From positions 35,066-99,065 of the forward strand of contig JAPEVH010000011.1 in NCBI GenBank assembly GCA_026645415.1: a DNA stretch of 64,000 nucleotides. Reading direction: 5' to 3'. Positions 38,495 through 47,405 of this stretch are shown here, piece after piece. The position numbers were made by a program, and so were the translations under genes. Under the pieces are notes generated by a model. The model was not told the DNA's origin, ran no database searches, and saw only the letters and a list, made by a program, of their open reading frames with translations. The DNA comes from Candidatus Electronema sp. (GTDB taxonomy: Bacteria > Desulfobacterota > Desulfobulbia > Desulfobulbales > Desulfobulbaceae). The stretch's first letter is position 1, and the number at the start of each line of letters is the position of its first letter.

Positions 38495-39262
38495 ATGGCA
38501 GTAACAGTCACCATGCGGCAGATGCTTGAGGCCGGTCTGCATTTTGGACATCAGACCAGACGCTGGAACCCAAAAATGAAGCCCTATATCTACGGGCCAC
38601 GCAACGGAATCCATATCATCAACTTGGATTCCACAATGCGCATGTTCCGCAAAGCCTGTGCTTATCTGACCGATGTGGCGGCCGATGGAGGTACCATCCT
38701 TTTTGTTGGCACAAAGCGGCAGTCCCAAGCAGTGATTAAGGAGCAGGCCCAGCGCTGCGGCATGTTCTATGTCAATCACCGCTGGTTGGGCGGTATGATG
38801 ACCAATTTTCAGACCATTAAAAATTCGGTGGATCGGCTGAAGAAAATTGAGGCGATGCAGAAAGATGGCAGCATCAATCGTTTTCCCAAGCATGAGATCC
38901 TTAAGATAGAGAAGGAACGGGTGAAGCTGGAGCGCAATGTTGGTGGAATTAAAGAGATGCGGAAGCTGCCAGATGTATTGTTCATCATTGATCCTCGCAA
39001 GGAAGAGATTGCCGTTGATGAGGCCCGGAAGCTCGGTATCCCAGTTGTTGCCCTGACCGATAGTAACTGTAATCCAGATGGTGTTGACTTGATCATTCCT
39101 GGTAATGATGACGCAATCCGAGCTGTGAAGCTGATTGCTTCTCAAGCTGCCAATGCGATTCTTGAGGGCCGGGGAGTAGAAGACGAAGAAATTCCAACAA
39201 ACATTGATGAGCTGGAAGCCGAGATGAGTGCCAGCACGTCTGAGGAACCGACTGAAGCCTAA
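38495..39262 (+). CDS. rpsB: 30S ribosomal protein S2
   Basis: A 255-aa S2. [51 protein letters not shown] and [25 protein letters not shown] (in two pieces) are diagnostic. AAAGGAGCAATA precedes the ATG. First gene of the rpsB-tsf-pyrH series, after the accessory island. Its promoter is not clear in the 190 nt upstream. Confidence 0.97.
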   Translation: MAVTVTMRQMLEAGLHFGHQTRRWNPKMKPYIYGPRNGIHIINLDSTMRMFRKACAYLTDVAADGGTILFVGTKRQSQAVIKEQAQRCGMFYVNHRWLGGMMTNFQTIKNSVDRLKKIEAMQKDGSINRFPKHEILKIEKERVKLERNVGGIKEMRKLPDVLFIIDPRKEEIAVDEARKLGIPVVALTDSNCNPDGVDLIIPGNDDAIRAVKLIASQAANAILEGRGVEDEEIPTNIDELEAEMSASTSEEPTEA

Positions 39263-39292
39263 GCAAGAAAAGGGCTGAAGGCGTTGAACGAA

Positions 39293-39320
39293 AAGGGGCT
39301 ACGGTAAGCCCCTTCTTTTT
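39293..39320 (+). terminator. Attenuator between rpsB and tsf
   Basis: AAGGGGCT (39293-39300) pairs perfectly with AGCCCCTT (39307-39314) over a 6-nt loop, followed by CTTTTT. An intrinsic terminator at this point is also known in E. coli rpsB-tsf, where it makes tsf output lower than rpsB. Confidence 0.75.
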
Positions 39321-39382
39321 GTGAGAACTGCTGCCGGATCAGTCCGGCTGATTATTTTTTATTGCAGAGAAAGGAGATAATG

Positions 39383-39997
39383 ATGCAAATCACCAGCCAA
39401 ATGGTCAAAGAGCTGCGCGACAAGACCAATGCAGGCATGATGGACTGCAAAAAGGCTCTGACTGAGACCCAAGGTGATATGGAGAAAGCCGTTGATTACC
39501 TGCGCCAGAAAGGTTTAGCTGTAGCTGCAAAGCGGGCAGATCGTGCTACGTCAGAGGGTGTGGTAGAATGCTATATTCACAGCAATGGTAAACTAGGTGT
39601 CATGATCGAAGTTGGCTGCGAGACAGACTTTGTCGCTAAAACGGATCAATTCAAAGCGTTTGCTAGGGATGTGGCTATGCACATTGCTGCGACCAGCCCT
39701 GTTTCTATCCGTAGAGAAGAGATTCCACTGGAACTGATTTCTCGTGAGCGCGATGTTTATATCAGCCAAATCAAAGAGGAAGAGGCTAAAACTGGTAAGG
39801 CAAAGCCTGAGAATATTGTTGCCAAGATTGTGGACGGCAAAATTGACAAGTTTGTTGCTGAGAACTGCCTTTTAGAGCAGAAGTTTGTTAAAAATCCTGA
39901 TGTTTCTGTTCAGGATCTGCTCAACGAACTGGTTGTTAAGATGGGCGAAAATATTTCGATCAAGCGTTTCAATCGCTTCCAGCTTGGTGTTGCATAA
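39383..39997 (+). CDS. tsf: Elongation factor Ts
   Basis: A 204-aa nucleotide exchange factor for EF-Tu, of the short type lacking most of the second coiled-coil domain. VKELRDKTNAGMMDCKKALTE and GVMIEVGCETDFVAKTDQF are the family signatures. The start at 39383 is chosen over 39380 and 39362 by its 6-nt distance to AAGGAG. Confidence 0.96.
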   Translation: MQITSQMVKELRDKTNAGMMDCKKALTETQGDMEKAVDYLRQKGLAVAAKRADRATSEGVVECYIHSNGKLGVMIEVGCETDFVAKTDQFKAFARDVAMHIAATSPVSIRREEIPLELISRERDVYISQIKEEEAKTGKAKPENIVAKIVDGKIDKFVAENCLLEQKFVKNPDVSVQDLLNELVVKMGENISIKRFNRFQLGVA

Positions 39998-40045
39998 CCA
40001 ACAAGTTCGCTTTTTTCTGTTCCCTTATTTGACGGAGAATTTACC

Positions 40046-40753
40046 ATGCCGTATCAGCGTATCCTTCTCAAGATTAGCGGCGAAGCTCTGATGGGCGATG
40101 GTGCCTACGGCATCAGTCCAGCTATGATTCAGTTTGTTGCCCAGGAAATCAAGACCGTATATGAGCAAGGGGTACAGATCGGGCTGGTAATTGGTGCAGG
40201 TAATATTTTTCGTGGAGTTGCTGGTGCCGCAGGCGGTATGAACCGGGCCGTAGCCGATAATATGGGGATGTTAGCCACTGTCCTGAATGCTTTAGCCATG
40301 CAGGACGGACTAGAGCGGGCCGGAGTGCCCTGCCGAGTGCTCTCAGCTATTGCGATGCAGAATGTCTGCGAGCCATACACTCGTGCGGGTGCTTTGCAAC
40401 ATTTGGAACAGGGTAGGGCGGTGATTTTTGCCGCAGGTACGGGGAATCCCTATTTCACCACTGATACTGGCGGGGTGCTGCGTGCCTTAGAGATCGGTGC
40501 TGATGTGATGATGAAGGCCACGCGGGTTGATGGCGTGTATGACCGCGACCCGGAAAAGGACAAAAATGCCGTCCGCTTTGACCGCCTCACGTATACGAAG
40601 GTACTGCACGATCAGCTTCGGGTTATGGATGCCGCAGGCATTTCTCTTGCTCGTGACAACAATTTACCCGTGCTTGTCTTCAACATGAAGCAGGAAGGCA
40701 ATATTGCCCGAGCAGCAGCAGGCGAGCAGCTAGGAACGCTGATTACGGCATAA
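40046..40753 (+). CDS. pyrH: UMP kinase
   Basis: A 235-aa amino-acid-kinase-fold enzyme phosphorylating UMP to [59 protein letters not shown] and [15 protein letters not shown] are characteristic. In most relatives frr follows directly; here a 2.8-kb cassette intervenes. Confidence 0.97.
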   Translation: MPYQRILLKISGEALMGDGAYGISPAMIQFVAQEIKTVYEQGVQIGLVIGAGNIFRGVAGAAGGMNRAVADNMGMLATVLNALAMQDGLERAGVPCRVLSAIAMQNVCEPYTRAGALQHLEQGRAVIFAAGTGNPYFTTDTGGVLRALEIGADVMMKATRVDGVYDRDPEKDKNAVRFDRLTYTKVLHDQLRVMDAAGISLARDNNLPVLVFNMKQEGNIARAAAGEQLGTLITA

Positions 40754-40822
40754 AGTCATCAAGAGAGCTGTTTTATTCTTTATTCATCCAATTATTCTAT
40801 ATAAGGAAGGAGGTGATAAATA

Positions 40823-40885
40823 ATGAAGATCGTAAAAGTACAAAAACGAGCTCATGGTCGCTGTAAGTGCAAGAATTCTTGCTAA
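40823..40885 (+). CDS. Candidate RiPP precursor peptide, 20 aa, Cys-rich
   Basis: The gene encodes MKIVKVQKRAHGRCKCKNSC. It is preceded by AAGGAGGTGAT (40807-40817), which is complementary to the 3' end of 16S rRNA over 11 nt and lies 5 nt from the ATG, among the strongest sites in the window. The peptide has eight Lys/Arg and three Cys, all in the last seven residues. An intrinsic terminator follows, then a radical SAM/SPASM gene. Inference: substrate of that enzyme, with N-terminal leader and C-terminal core. No known precursor family was recognised, and the very short leader is unusual. Confidence 0.6.
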   Translation: MKIVKVQKRAHGRCKCKNSC

Positions 40886-40893
40886 TCAGGAAT

Positions 40894-40934
40894 AAGGGTC
40901 TTGTCTGTTGTAAGGCAAGACCCTTCTGTTTTTT
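40894..40934 (+). terminator. Terminator/attenuator between peptide gene and radical SAM gene
   Basis: AAGGGTCTTG (40894-40903) pairs perfectly with CAAGACCCTT (40916-40925), followed by CTG and six T (40929-40934). Placed between a tiny peptide gene and its presumed maturase, it would give an excess of peptide mRNA over enzyme mRNA, as is usual for RiPP loci. Confidence 0.8.
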
Positions 40935-40951
40935 ATACATAAAGAACGTCA

Positions 40952-42109
40952 ATGAATTGGAAAGAGACATATCTTCGTCTTGCTGACGATGTTGCCATAA
41001 AAGTACTTGAACAGCCCTATTTATATAGCCTCTCTCATGACGAACTTTATGAAATTAATGATGAAGCAAAAGATTTTTTAGAACAATGTGATGGGACAAG
41101 TCTCGGAAAAGAGCTTACTGATAATGCTGAATTTGTCGAATATTGCCTGACAGAAAATTTGCTTGAAGCGTCAGACTCTCCTTCGCCAATTAAGGTGCCT
41201 ATTGTCTATGGGCTAAATCCTTCGTTACGCTATCTTGAGTTAAACCTGTTGCATAAATGCAATTTACGATGTGCTCATTGCTATCTTGGTGAGCAAGATC
41301 AAAAAGAGTTACCACTTGCAAGTGCAATACAAATTACAGAACAATTTGCTGCTCTTGGCGGTCTGAGATTAGTGATTACTGGTGGGGAGCCGCTGCTCTA
41401 TAAAAAATTACCAGAGTTCCTTGATACCATTGCCCCATTAAAATTACGCCGCGTTCTCTTTTCAAATGGCACGTTGATCAATGATCGTACTATTAAAGAA
41501 CTCAATGTAGACGAGATTCAATTCAGTCTTGATGGTTGGGAAGAAGGCCATAACAGATTACGAGAAGCAGCAACATTCAAAAAAACAGTTGATGCCATTT
41601 ATCTTGCCAAAGCAAATGGCATTGATGTCTCCATTGCAACAATGGTGCATAGTTATAATTTAGATCAGTTTGATCGGCTCCAGAGTTTTGTAGAAGAGAT
41701 TGAAGCAACAGACTGGGGCATTGATATTATGACCGTGACAGGCAATCTTGCAGCGCACCAAGATTTTGCCGTCCCCTATGAAACTGCTGCACCTTTTCTC
41801 GATTATGGTTATGGCGGCGGCTATCATGGCTCTTCAGAAGGGTATGCTTGCGGTAGACATGTTTTAGCGGTTCTGCCTGATGGAAGTGCCGTAAAATGTA
41901 CCTTTTATCAGGACTCGTTAGGCAATGCTGTTGAAGACTTGAAGCAATGCTGGTTAAATGCAAAGCATATACCTCTTAATGATTTGACAGAATGCCAAAA
42001 ATGTCCAGCTCTTGCTGATTGTAAAGGTGGCTGTCGTTTTAGAGCTAAGACACCACTCGGTCGTGATCCTTTCATGTGTATTGCATACGGGATAGATGCT
42101 CCAGAATAA
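40952..42109 (+). CDS. Radical SAM/SPASM protein with PqqD-like N-terminus
   Basis: A 385-aa protein. Residues about 20-70 (LYSLSHDELYEINDEAKDFL, then EQCDGTS) resemble a PqqD-type peptide-recognition domain. The radical SAM core begins near residue 105 with CNLRCAHC (CxxxCxxC, binding the S-adenosylmethionine [4Fe-4S] cluster) and contains TGGEPLL and FSLDG. The C-terminal SPASM-like region has C near 300 (GYACGR), C (VKCTF) and CQKCPALADCKGGCRF for auxiliary clusters. Known role of such proteins: modification of ribosomal peptides, often thioether or other cross-links. It lies directly after the peptide gene and terminator, and 2 nt before a GNAT gene. Its specific reaction is unknown. Confidence 0.85.
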   Translation: MNWKETYLRLADDVAIKVLEQPYLYSLSHDELYEINDEAKDFLEQCDGTSLGKELTDNAEFVEYCLTENLLEASDSPSPIKVPIVYGLNPSLRYLELNLLHKCNLRCAHCYLGEQDQKELPLASAIQITEQFAALGGLRLVITGGEPLLYKKLPEFLDTIAPLKLRRVLFSNGTLINDRTIKELNVDEIQFSLDGWEEGHNRLREAATFKKTVDAIYLAKANGIDVSIATMVHSYNLDQFDRLQSFVEEIEATDWGIDIMTVTGNLAAHQDFAVPYETAAPFLDYGYGGGYHGSSEGYACGRHVLAVLPDGSAVKCTFYQDSLGNAVEDLKQCWLNAKHIPLNDLTECQKCPALADCKGGCRFRAKTPLGRDPFMCIAYGIDAPE

Positions 42110-42111
42110 AT

Positions 42112-42603
42112 ATGGCCGATGATAGAAGAATTAAAATGCAATGTCTGTTGCACAACAGACAGAAACAGCGGCTAATTGTAGGAGAGAGGATACCAGTTTT
42201 AGCAGATTTGTCGCAGTTAACAAACTTGATGTTCATTGCTTTTAAGGATTCAATTGATGAAGATCAAGTAGATATTTTACATCCAGCAACTGAAGTGAAA
42301 AAACTTTTTGCTGGAGAATATGGTATTTTTTTATCCTCCTGTTCAAGGGTTGTTGAAGTTGGAGAAGAAATTGTCAGTGCAACGCTTCTTACCTTATGGA
42401 AAGGCAATCCACTTGTTGCTTTTATCATGACCTGTCCAACGTATCAACACAAAGGTTTTGCGCGGCAATGTTTAATCAATATTATGAGTGATCTTTTTGA
42501 TTCTGGTTATATTTATTTAAACCTTGTAGTGAGTGCTAAAAATATACGCGCTGTTACTCTGTATCGCAGTTTAGGTTTCCGAAATTGCATAACAGACTAT
42601 TAA
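42112..42603 (+). CDS. GNAT-family N-acetyltransferase
   Basis: A 163-aa protein starting 2 nt after the radical SAM stop. The acetyl-CoA-binding motif A is seen as TCPTYQHKGFARQCLINIM, and motif B as NIRAVTLYRSLGFR. The N-terminal half is less conserved. Tight coupling to the radical SAM gene suggests it acts on the same peptide, on a self-protection target, or is carried along; none of these is shown by the sequence. Confidence 0.8.
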   Translation: MADDRRIKMQCLLHNRQKQRLIVGERIPVLADLSQLTNLMFIAFKDSIDEDQVDILHPATEVKKLFAGEYGIFLSSCSRVVEVGEEIVSATLLTLWKGNPLVAFIMTCPTYQHKGFARQCLINIMSDLFDSGYIYLNLVVSAKNIRAVTLYRSLGFRNCITDY

Positions 42604-42610
42604 TTTTTTC

Positions 42611-43507
42611 ATGCGAGCAATATATCTAATTGTAATTGTTGTGGTAAGCTGTCTTCTCGTACAAACAGCAGCATTCGCCGCAACAGAATTTTATGTAACA
42701 TCTCTTGATACGCATCAGAGAATATATTGTGACTCCTTGGAGATTAAAAAATCAACAGTTACGTGTGACACCAGCTCATTAGCCATTACCTATGATGTTA
42801 CGGCAATAGCCAGTATAACTGTTGTCAATAAAGGAACAGAGTATAACTTTCAAAATTTGAATCAGGATGCAATAAGGCAAATTAATGCTTTTAATTCTGA
42901 AAATATAGCTCAAAAAATACGACAAGAACAACGCAAAGAGGTTTGGACATCACTTGGCATATCCGAACCTACCCTGATCAAGCAATTGGCATCTGTCAGC
43001 AACTTTTCAGATGCTGTGAAATTGCTAAAAGATCAATATACTGAGAATGGCTTTGTCGGATTACTACCTATTCTCATTCCTCTTCTTGGAATTCTCGTTT
43101 TTTTTATCGGAGTACTTTGGTATCTTGTCTCAGCGTTTCAAGTCAGCACATTATGGGGATTTGGTTGTTTTTTCTTGCCTTTTATCATTCCGTTAATTTT
43201 TCTTGTTACCAAGTGGAAAGCTGCATCAAAGCCATTTATCCTTATGATACTAGGCATAGTTTTTACTCTTTCTGGAGTATTTTTCTTTGGTGTAAAAAAG
43301 AGAGGCGACAGCTCTCCTATCAATACAACAACGAACGCTTCTTCTTTTAAGAAACCTGAAAGCAGCAAATACACATGCAAAGGAAAAACATTGTGTTCCC
43401 AGATGACCTCTTGCGAGGAAGCTACGTTTTATCAACACAACTGTCCGGGAACTAAAATGGATGGTGATGGTGATGGGATTCCGTGCGAACGACAGTGGTG
43501 CAAGTAA
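42611..43507 (+). CDS. Membrane protein with signal peptide and C-terminal excalibur motif
   Basis: A 298-aa protein. Residues 1-24 look like a signal peptide. Residues 25-150 form an extracytoplasmic domain with two Cys. Three hydrophobic helices follow (about 155-180, 185-205 and 212-232), then a tail ending in an excalibur-like calcium-binding motif: CKGKTLCSQMTSCEEATFY, then DGDGDGIPCERQWC. Excalibur domains are usually extracellular. It starts 7 nt after the GNAT gene. Inferred roles: export, immunity or anchoring for the peptide; unproven. Confidence 0.65.
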   Translation: MRAIYLIVIVVVSCLLVQTAAFAATEFYVTSLDTHQRIYCDSLEIKKSTVTCDTSSLAITYDVTAIASITVVNKGTEYNFQNLNQDAIRQINAFNSENIAQKIRQEQRKEVWTSLGISEPTLIKQLASVSNFSDAVKLLKDQYTENGFVGLLPILIPLLGILVFFIGVLWYLVSAFQVSTLWGFGCFFLPFIIPLIFLVTKWKAASKPFILMILGIVFTLSGVFFFGVKKRGDSSPINTTTNASSFKKPESSKYTCKGKTLCSQMTSCEEATFYQHNCPGTKMDGDGDGIPCERQWCK

Positions 43508-43571
43508 TTAAATTTTAATCAGGTAAGTGCCAGCTCTTCCTGATATTTCATTTAGATAGTGGAGAAAGATC

Positions 43572-44129
43572 ATGGGAAATCTTGTTGTTGATGAAGCTGA
43601 ATCAAAAATGGCCACCCGGATTGATGCCCTAAAGCGTGATCTGACCAAAATCCGCACAGGCCGTGCCTCGTTGTCCCTGTTAGACAGTATTAAAGTGGAT
43701 GCTTACGGTTCTAAAATGCCTCTCAATCAGGTTGCTGCCTTGACCATCCCAGAACCTCGGATGATCTCTATTCAGCCTTGGGATCCGCAGATGCTGCCAA
43801 TTATTGAAAAAGCTATTCTTGCTTCGGATATTGGTCTGACACCATCCAGCGATGGCAAGATCGTTCGTTTACCTATTCCGCAGCTCACAGAAGAGCGGCG
43901 CAAGGACTTGGTCAAGCAGGTTAAAAAAATCGCGGAAGAATTTAAAGTTGGTGTTCGCAACGACCGCCGTGATGCCAATGAGACCCTGAAAAAGCAAAAA
44001 AATGACAAGGAAATCTCAGAAGACGAGATGACCCAGCACCAGAAGGATGTACAGAAGTTAACTGACGATTTTATCAAAGAGATTGACTCTATAGCTGAAG
44101 GCAAGGAAACAGAGGTCATGGAAGTATGA
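43572..44129 (+). CDS. frr: Ribosome recycling factor
   Basis: A 185-aa factor that splits post-termination ribosomes with EF-G. RTGRASLSLLDSIKVDAYGS, NQVAALTIPEPRMISIQPWD and the C-terminal RRDANETLKKQKNDKEISEDE are diagnostic. It overlaps uppS by 4 nt. Confidence 0.97.
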   Translation: MGNLVVDEAESKMATRIDALKRDLTKIRTGRASLSLLDSIKVDAYGSKMPLNQVAALTIPEPRMISIQPWDPQMLPIIEKAILASDIGLTPSSDGKIVRLPIPQLTEERRKDLVKQVKKIAEEFKVGVRNDRRDANETLKKQKNDKEISEDEMTQHQKDVQKLTDDFIKEIDSIAEGKETEVMEV

Positions 44130-44857
44130 CCTCTGTACCGGTCATTCAGCCGCTACCTGTTCATGTCGCTATTATCATGGACGGCAATGGCCGCTGGGCC
44201 AAGGAGCGACATCAGCCCCGGCTTTTTGGCCATAAAGCAGGAGCCGAGTCTGTGCGTGAGGTGGTTGAGACGGCCCGCGAGGTTGGTATCCGCCACTTGA
44301 CTTTGTATGCCTTTTCCACCGAGAACTGGCAACGGCCTGGTCTGGAAGTAAAAGGGTTGATGGCCCTGCTCAAAAGCTATCTTAAAAGTGAACTGGCCAC
44401 GATGAAAAAAAACGGCATCCGCTTGGGCTGTTTTGGCCAGAAAGAACGGCTACCGGACGATGTGCAAGCCACACTTGATCACTGCATTGCCGAAACCGTC
44501 GATAGCACAGGAATGCGGCTAAATCTGTCTCTGAGCTACGGTTCGCGGGCTGAAATGTTGGGGGCTATGCAGGAAATTGGCCGTAAATGTGCCACCGGGC
44601 AGCTCAGGCCGGAGGCAATTGACGAGCAGCTTTTCAGCGAGCATCTCTATTCTGCCGGGCAGCCTGACCCGGACCTGCTCATCCGCACCAGCGGCGAGCA
44701 GCGGCTTTCCAATTTCCTTCTTTGGCAGCTTTCCTACGCCGAGCTGTATTTCACCGAAACCCGCTGGCCGGATTTCCGCCGAGAACAGTTTCTTGAGGCA
44801 TTGCAGGTTTTCGTAAGTAGGCAGCGGCGCTTTGGCAAGACTGGGGAGCAGGTATGA
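44126..44857 (+). CDS. uppS: Undecaprenyl diphosphate synthase
   Basis: A 243-aa cis-prenyltransferase making the lipid carrier for peptidoglycan. HVAIIMDGNGRWAKER holds the catalytic Asp; LTLYAFSTENWQRP, LNLSLSYGSRAEM and DLLIRTSGEQRLSNFLLWQ follow. Overlaps both frr and the next gene by 4 nt. Confidence 0.97.
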   Translation: MTSVPVIQPLPVHVAIIMDGNGRWAKERHQPRLFGHKAGAESVREVVETAREVGIRHLTLYAFSTENWQRPGLEVKGLMALLKSYLKSELATMKKNGIRLGCFGQKERLPDDVQATLDHCIAETVDSTGMRLNLSLSYGSRAEMLGAMQEIGRKCATGQLRPEAIDEQLFSEHLYSAGQPDPDLLIRTSGEQRLSNFLLWQLSYAELYFTETRWPDFRREQFLEALQVFVSRQRRFGKTGEQV

Positions 44858-45408
44858 CGGAACTTCCTTGGCCTCAAAAGGGTGATAAAGCCTTTCTGGA
44901 AGGAAGAGCATGTCACATGTGTGTTGGATATCGTGTCGATTCTCTTCCTATTATTGCTGATGGCTTCAAAAAAGCGAGTGATATTTTAGTAGAGTATTTA
45001 CAACAGCATCATCGTGATGACAGCTTAGTACCTCCTATACTATTTGGTTATCGCCAATGTCTTGAACTTCGTATTAAAGCACTAACAGCCACAAAAAACG
45101 CCTTAGAAGTTGGAAAACCAGATTTTAATAAAGGGCATGTTTTAAAGACACTTTGGAATGGTATCAGGGCATACCTGTACGAACAAGTAGAGCAGGAGGA
45201 GTTGGAAACATTACAAGTTACCGAACAGGTAATTATGGAGTTTGACGATAGAGATAAAATTGGTGATGGGTTTCGATACCCTGATGAACTTGAGCAGTTT
45301 CACGTTGATTTATTGAATATGCGTGAAGTAATGGACAGAGTTTGTATTTTCCTTGATTCATTTAATGATATGCTTAATGCCAAACTGAAGCGGTCAAAAA
45401 ACATTTGA
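44854..45408 (+). CDS. Hypothetical helical protein inserted between uppS and cdsA
   Basis: A 184-aa protein I cannot assign with certainty. It is predicted largely helical, with PPILFGYRQCLELRIKALT, then KGHVLKTLW and GDGFRYPDELEQF. This pattern recalls HEPN-like proteins common in mobile islands, but the usual R-x4-6-H motif is not seen. It starts in an ATGA overlap with uppS, so it is translated with the operon. Its codons are clearly more AT-rich than those of uppS and cdsA on either side, suggesting a recent insertion. Confidence 0.6.
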   Translation: MTELPWPQKGDKAFLEGRACHMCVGYRVDSLPIIADGFKKASDILVEYLQQHHRDDSLVPPILFGYRQCLELRIKALTATKNALEVGKPDFNKGHVLKTLWNGIRAYLYEQVEQEELETLQVTEQVIMEFDDRDKIGDGFRYPDELEQFHVDLLNMREVMDRVCIFLDSFNDMLNAKLKRSKNI

Positions 45409-45420
45409 ACAGACAATAAC

Positions 45421-46218
45421 ATGGAACGCATAATCCCCGGTCTGCTCATGGCTGTGCTGTGGGTGCTGCTGCTGTTTCTGGCCCCGCCGTTGCTCTTCTG
45501 GTTAGTCATAACAGCAGCGGCAGCGATAGCCTTGCGCGAATTCTTCCGCATGGCAGTCAAAACTCCTTGCTCCGGCACATGGACGCTGGCTATTTCTGCC
45601 TGTCTCCTGCCGGTTTTAGCCGCCTTCACAGGCACAGCAACGGCGGTGCTGACCGGCGCGTATCTCGCTCTACTGGGCGTGGCTCTGTTATCGATCTTTT
45701 TTTACAGCCGCTTTGCCGACCCCTTGGCCTTTCTTTTTAACGCCGGTTTTTCTGTATTCTATATTTCCCTCTGCTGCGGCTTTATAATTCTGCTGCATGA
45801 ACAGCCAGAGGGAAGCAAATGGCTATTACTCCTTACTGTCATCACCGCTGGTTCTGATACAGGAGCCTATTATGCAGGACGGGCCTTTGGCAGGCGCAAG
45901 CTCTGTCCGGCTGTCAGTCCGGGCAAGACAGTAAACGGGGCACTGGGCGGAGTGCTGGCCGCAGCCGCAGCCGCAGTGCTGCTTGCCTGTTTTCTTTTGC
46001 CGGAACTTAGCAGCATCAAAATAGCCCTTGCGGCTGTACTTCTCACTGCCGTGGGCATTGTTGGTGATTTGACTGAATCTGTGATCAAGCGCGGTTCCAG
46101 TTGCAAAGATTCAGGCACCATGCTCGGCGGCCACGGCGGTTTGCTTGATCGGGCCGACAGCCTACTTTTTGCCGCACCTATGTTGTATCTTCTTATCACA
46201 TCAGGATTTTTTGCATGA
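45421..46218 (+). CDS. cdsA: Phosphatidate cytidylyltransferase
   Basis: A 265-aa inner-membrane enzyme making CDP-diacylglycerol. About eight hydrophobic helices are visible. The catalytic signature near the C-terminus reads [20 protein letters not shown], then [18 protein letters not shown]. It overlaps dxr by 4 nt. Confidence 0.95.
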   Translation: MERIIPGLLMAVLWVLLLFLAPPLLFWLVITAAAAIALREFFRMAVKTPCSGTWTLAISACLLPVLAAFTGTATAVLTGAYLALLGVALLSIFFYSRFADPLAFLFNAGFSVFYISLCCGFIILLHEQPEGSKWLLLLTVITAGSDTGAYYAGRAFGRRKLCPAVSPGKTVNGALGGVLAAAAAAVLLACFLLPELSSIKIALAAVLLTAVGIVGDLTESVIKRGSSCKDSGTMLGGHGGLLDRADSLLFAAPMLYLLITSGFFA

Positions 46219-47399
46219 AACTGCTTTCCCTGCTCGGTTCGACCGGCTCTATCGGCAGAAATGTCCTCAATGTGGTTCGGGCTTTTCCTGACCGTTTTAA
46301 AATGGTCGGACTGGCTGCTGGGTACAATGTCACTGAGCTGGCCGAGCAGGTGTTGGAGTTTGAGCCGGAGTGCATTTCTGTGGCAAACGAGGCAGTAGCA
46401 GAGAAGCTGGCCGATTTACTACCTGCTGTCTGGCAGGATAAAATTTTCCACGGCGAAGAGGGCAGCAGCAAAGTTGCCACCGTGTCGTCCGCAGAAATGG
46501 TTGTTTCAGCAATGGTTGGTGCTGTCGGCCTCTTGCCGACTTTGGCCGCCATTGCCGCAGGTAAGGACATTGGCTTGGCCAACAAGGAAACCTTGGTCAT
46601 GGCCGGGCGACTGGTCATGCAGGCGGTGCAAAAGCACAAGGTCGCTCTGCTGCCAATTGATTCGGAGCATTCCGCAATTTTTCAAGCTCTTGAAGCTGGC
46701 CGCCGCGAAGATGTGGCCATGCTCATTCTCACTGCCTCTGGCGGGCCATTTCGCAATCTGTCACAAAAGCAGCTTGCATCTGTCACGCCTAACCAAGCTC
46801 TGGCGCATCCCAACTGGGAGATGGGAAAAAAGATTTCTATCGACTCAGCGACCCTGATGAATAAAGGGCTGGAAGTGATCGAGGCTCGTTGGCTCTTTGA
46901 CATTCCAGCAGAAAAAATCCAAGTCGTGGTGCATCCCCAGTCCATTGTTCATTCCTTGGTTGAGTACATTGACGGCTCAGTGGTGGCCCAGCTTGGCATT
47001 CCTGACATGCGGATTCCCATCGCCTATGCGCTGTCCTATCCTGAACGGCTCAACCTCGGCCTGCCGCCGCTCAGTCTCTCTGCTTGCGGCCACCTGAGCT
47101 TTGAACAGCCAAACTATGACCGTTTCCCTGCCTTAAATTTGGCCTTTGCAGTGCTCAAAGAAGGCGGAGTCAAGCCTGCGGTACTTAATGCGGCCAATGA
47201 AGTTGCGGTTGCGGCCTTTCTTGACAAAAAAATCGCGTTTACTGATATTGCAAAAGTGGTTGCAAAAGTGCTCGATCAATTTGCTGGTGGTGATGATCTT
47301 GATCTAACAGCAATTTTGGATGCGGACAAGATGGCGCGGAAGCTGACGCGGGAAGAAATCAAAAAATTACAACAAGCTAGAATCTCAAACGTATTATAA
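46215..47399 (+). CDS. dxr: 1-deoxy-D-xylulose 5-phosphate reductoisomerase
   Basis: A 394-aa MEP-pathway enzyme making 2-C-methylerythritol 4-phosphate. It has the NADPH-binding [31 protein letters not shown] and SGGPFRN. The metal/substrate region reads [20 protein letters not shown], then [11 protein letters not shown], and [11 protein letters not shown] follows. It supplies isoprenoid precursors for uppS in the same operon. Confidence 0.97.
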   Translation: MKLLSLLGSTGSIGRNVLNVVRAFPDRFKMVGLAAGYNVTELAEQVLEFEPECISVANEAVAEKLADLLPAVWQDKIFHGEEGSSKVATVSSAEMVVSAMVGAVGLLPTLAAIAAGKDIGLANKETLVMAGRLVMQAVQKHKVALLPIDSEHSAIFQALEAGRREDVAMLILTASGGPFRNLSQKQLASVTPNQALAHPNWEMGKKISIDSATLMNKGLEVIEARWLFDIPAEKIQVVVHPQSIVHSLVEYIDGSVVAQLGIPDMRIPIAYALSYPERLNLGLPPLSLSACGHLSFEQPNYDRFPALNLAFAVLKEGGVKPAVLNAANEVAVAAFLDKKIAFTDIAKVVAKVLDQFAGGDDLDLTAILDADKMARKLTREEIKKLQQARISNVL

Positions 47400-47405
47400 A
47401 AAAAT

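Noticed and set aside
40807..40817. AAGGAGGTGAT identical to the region at the 3' end of 16S rRNA genes
   Set aside because: No further rRNA similarity on either side; it is 5 nt before an ATG and acts as an extended Shine-Dalgarno.
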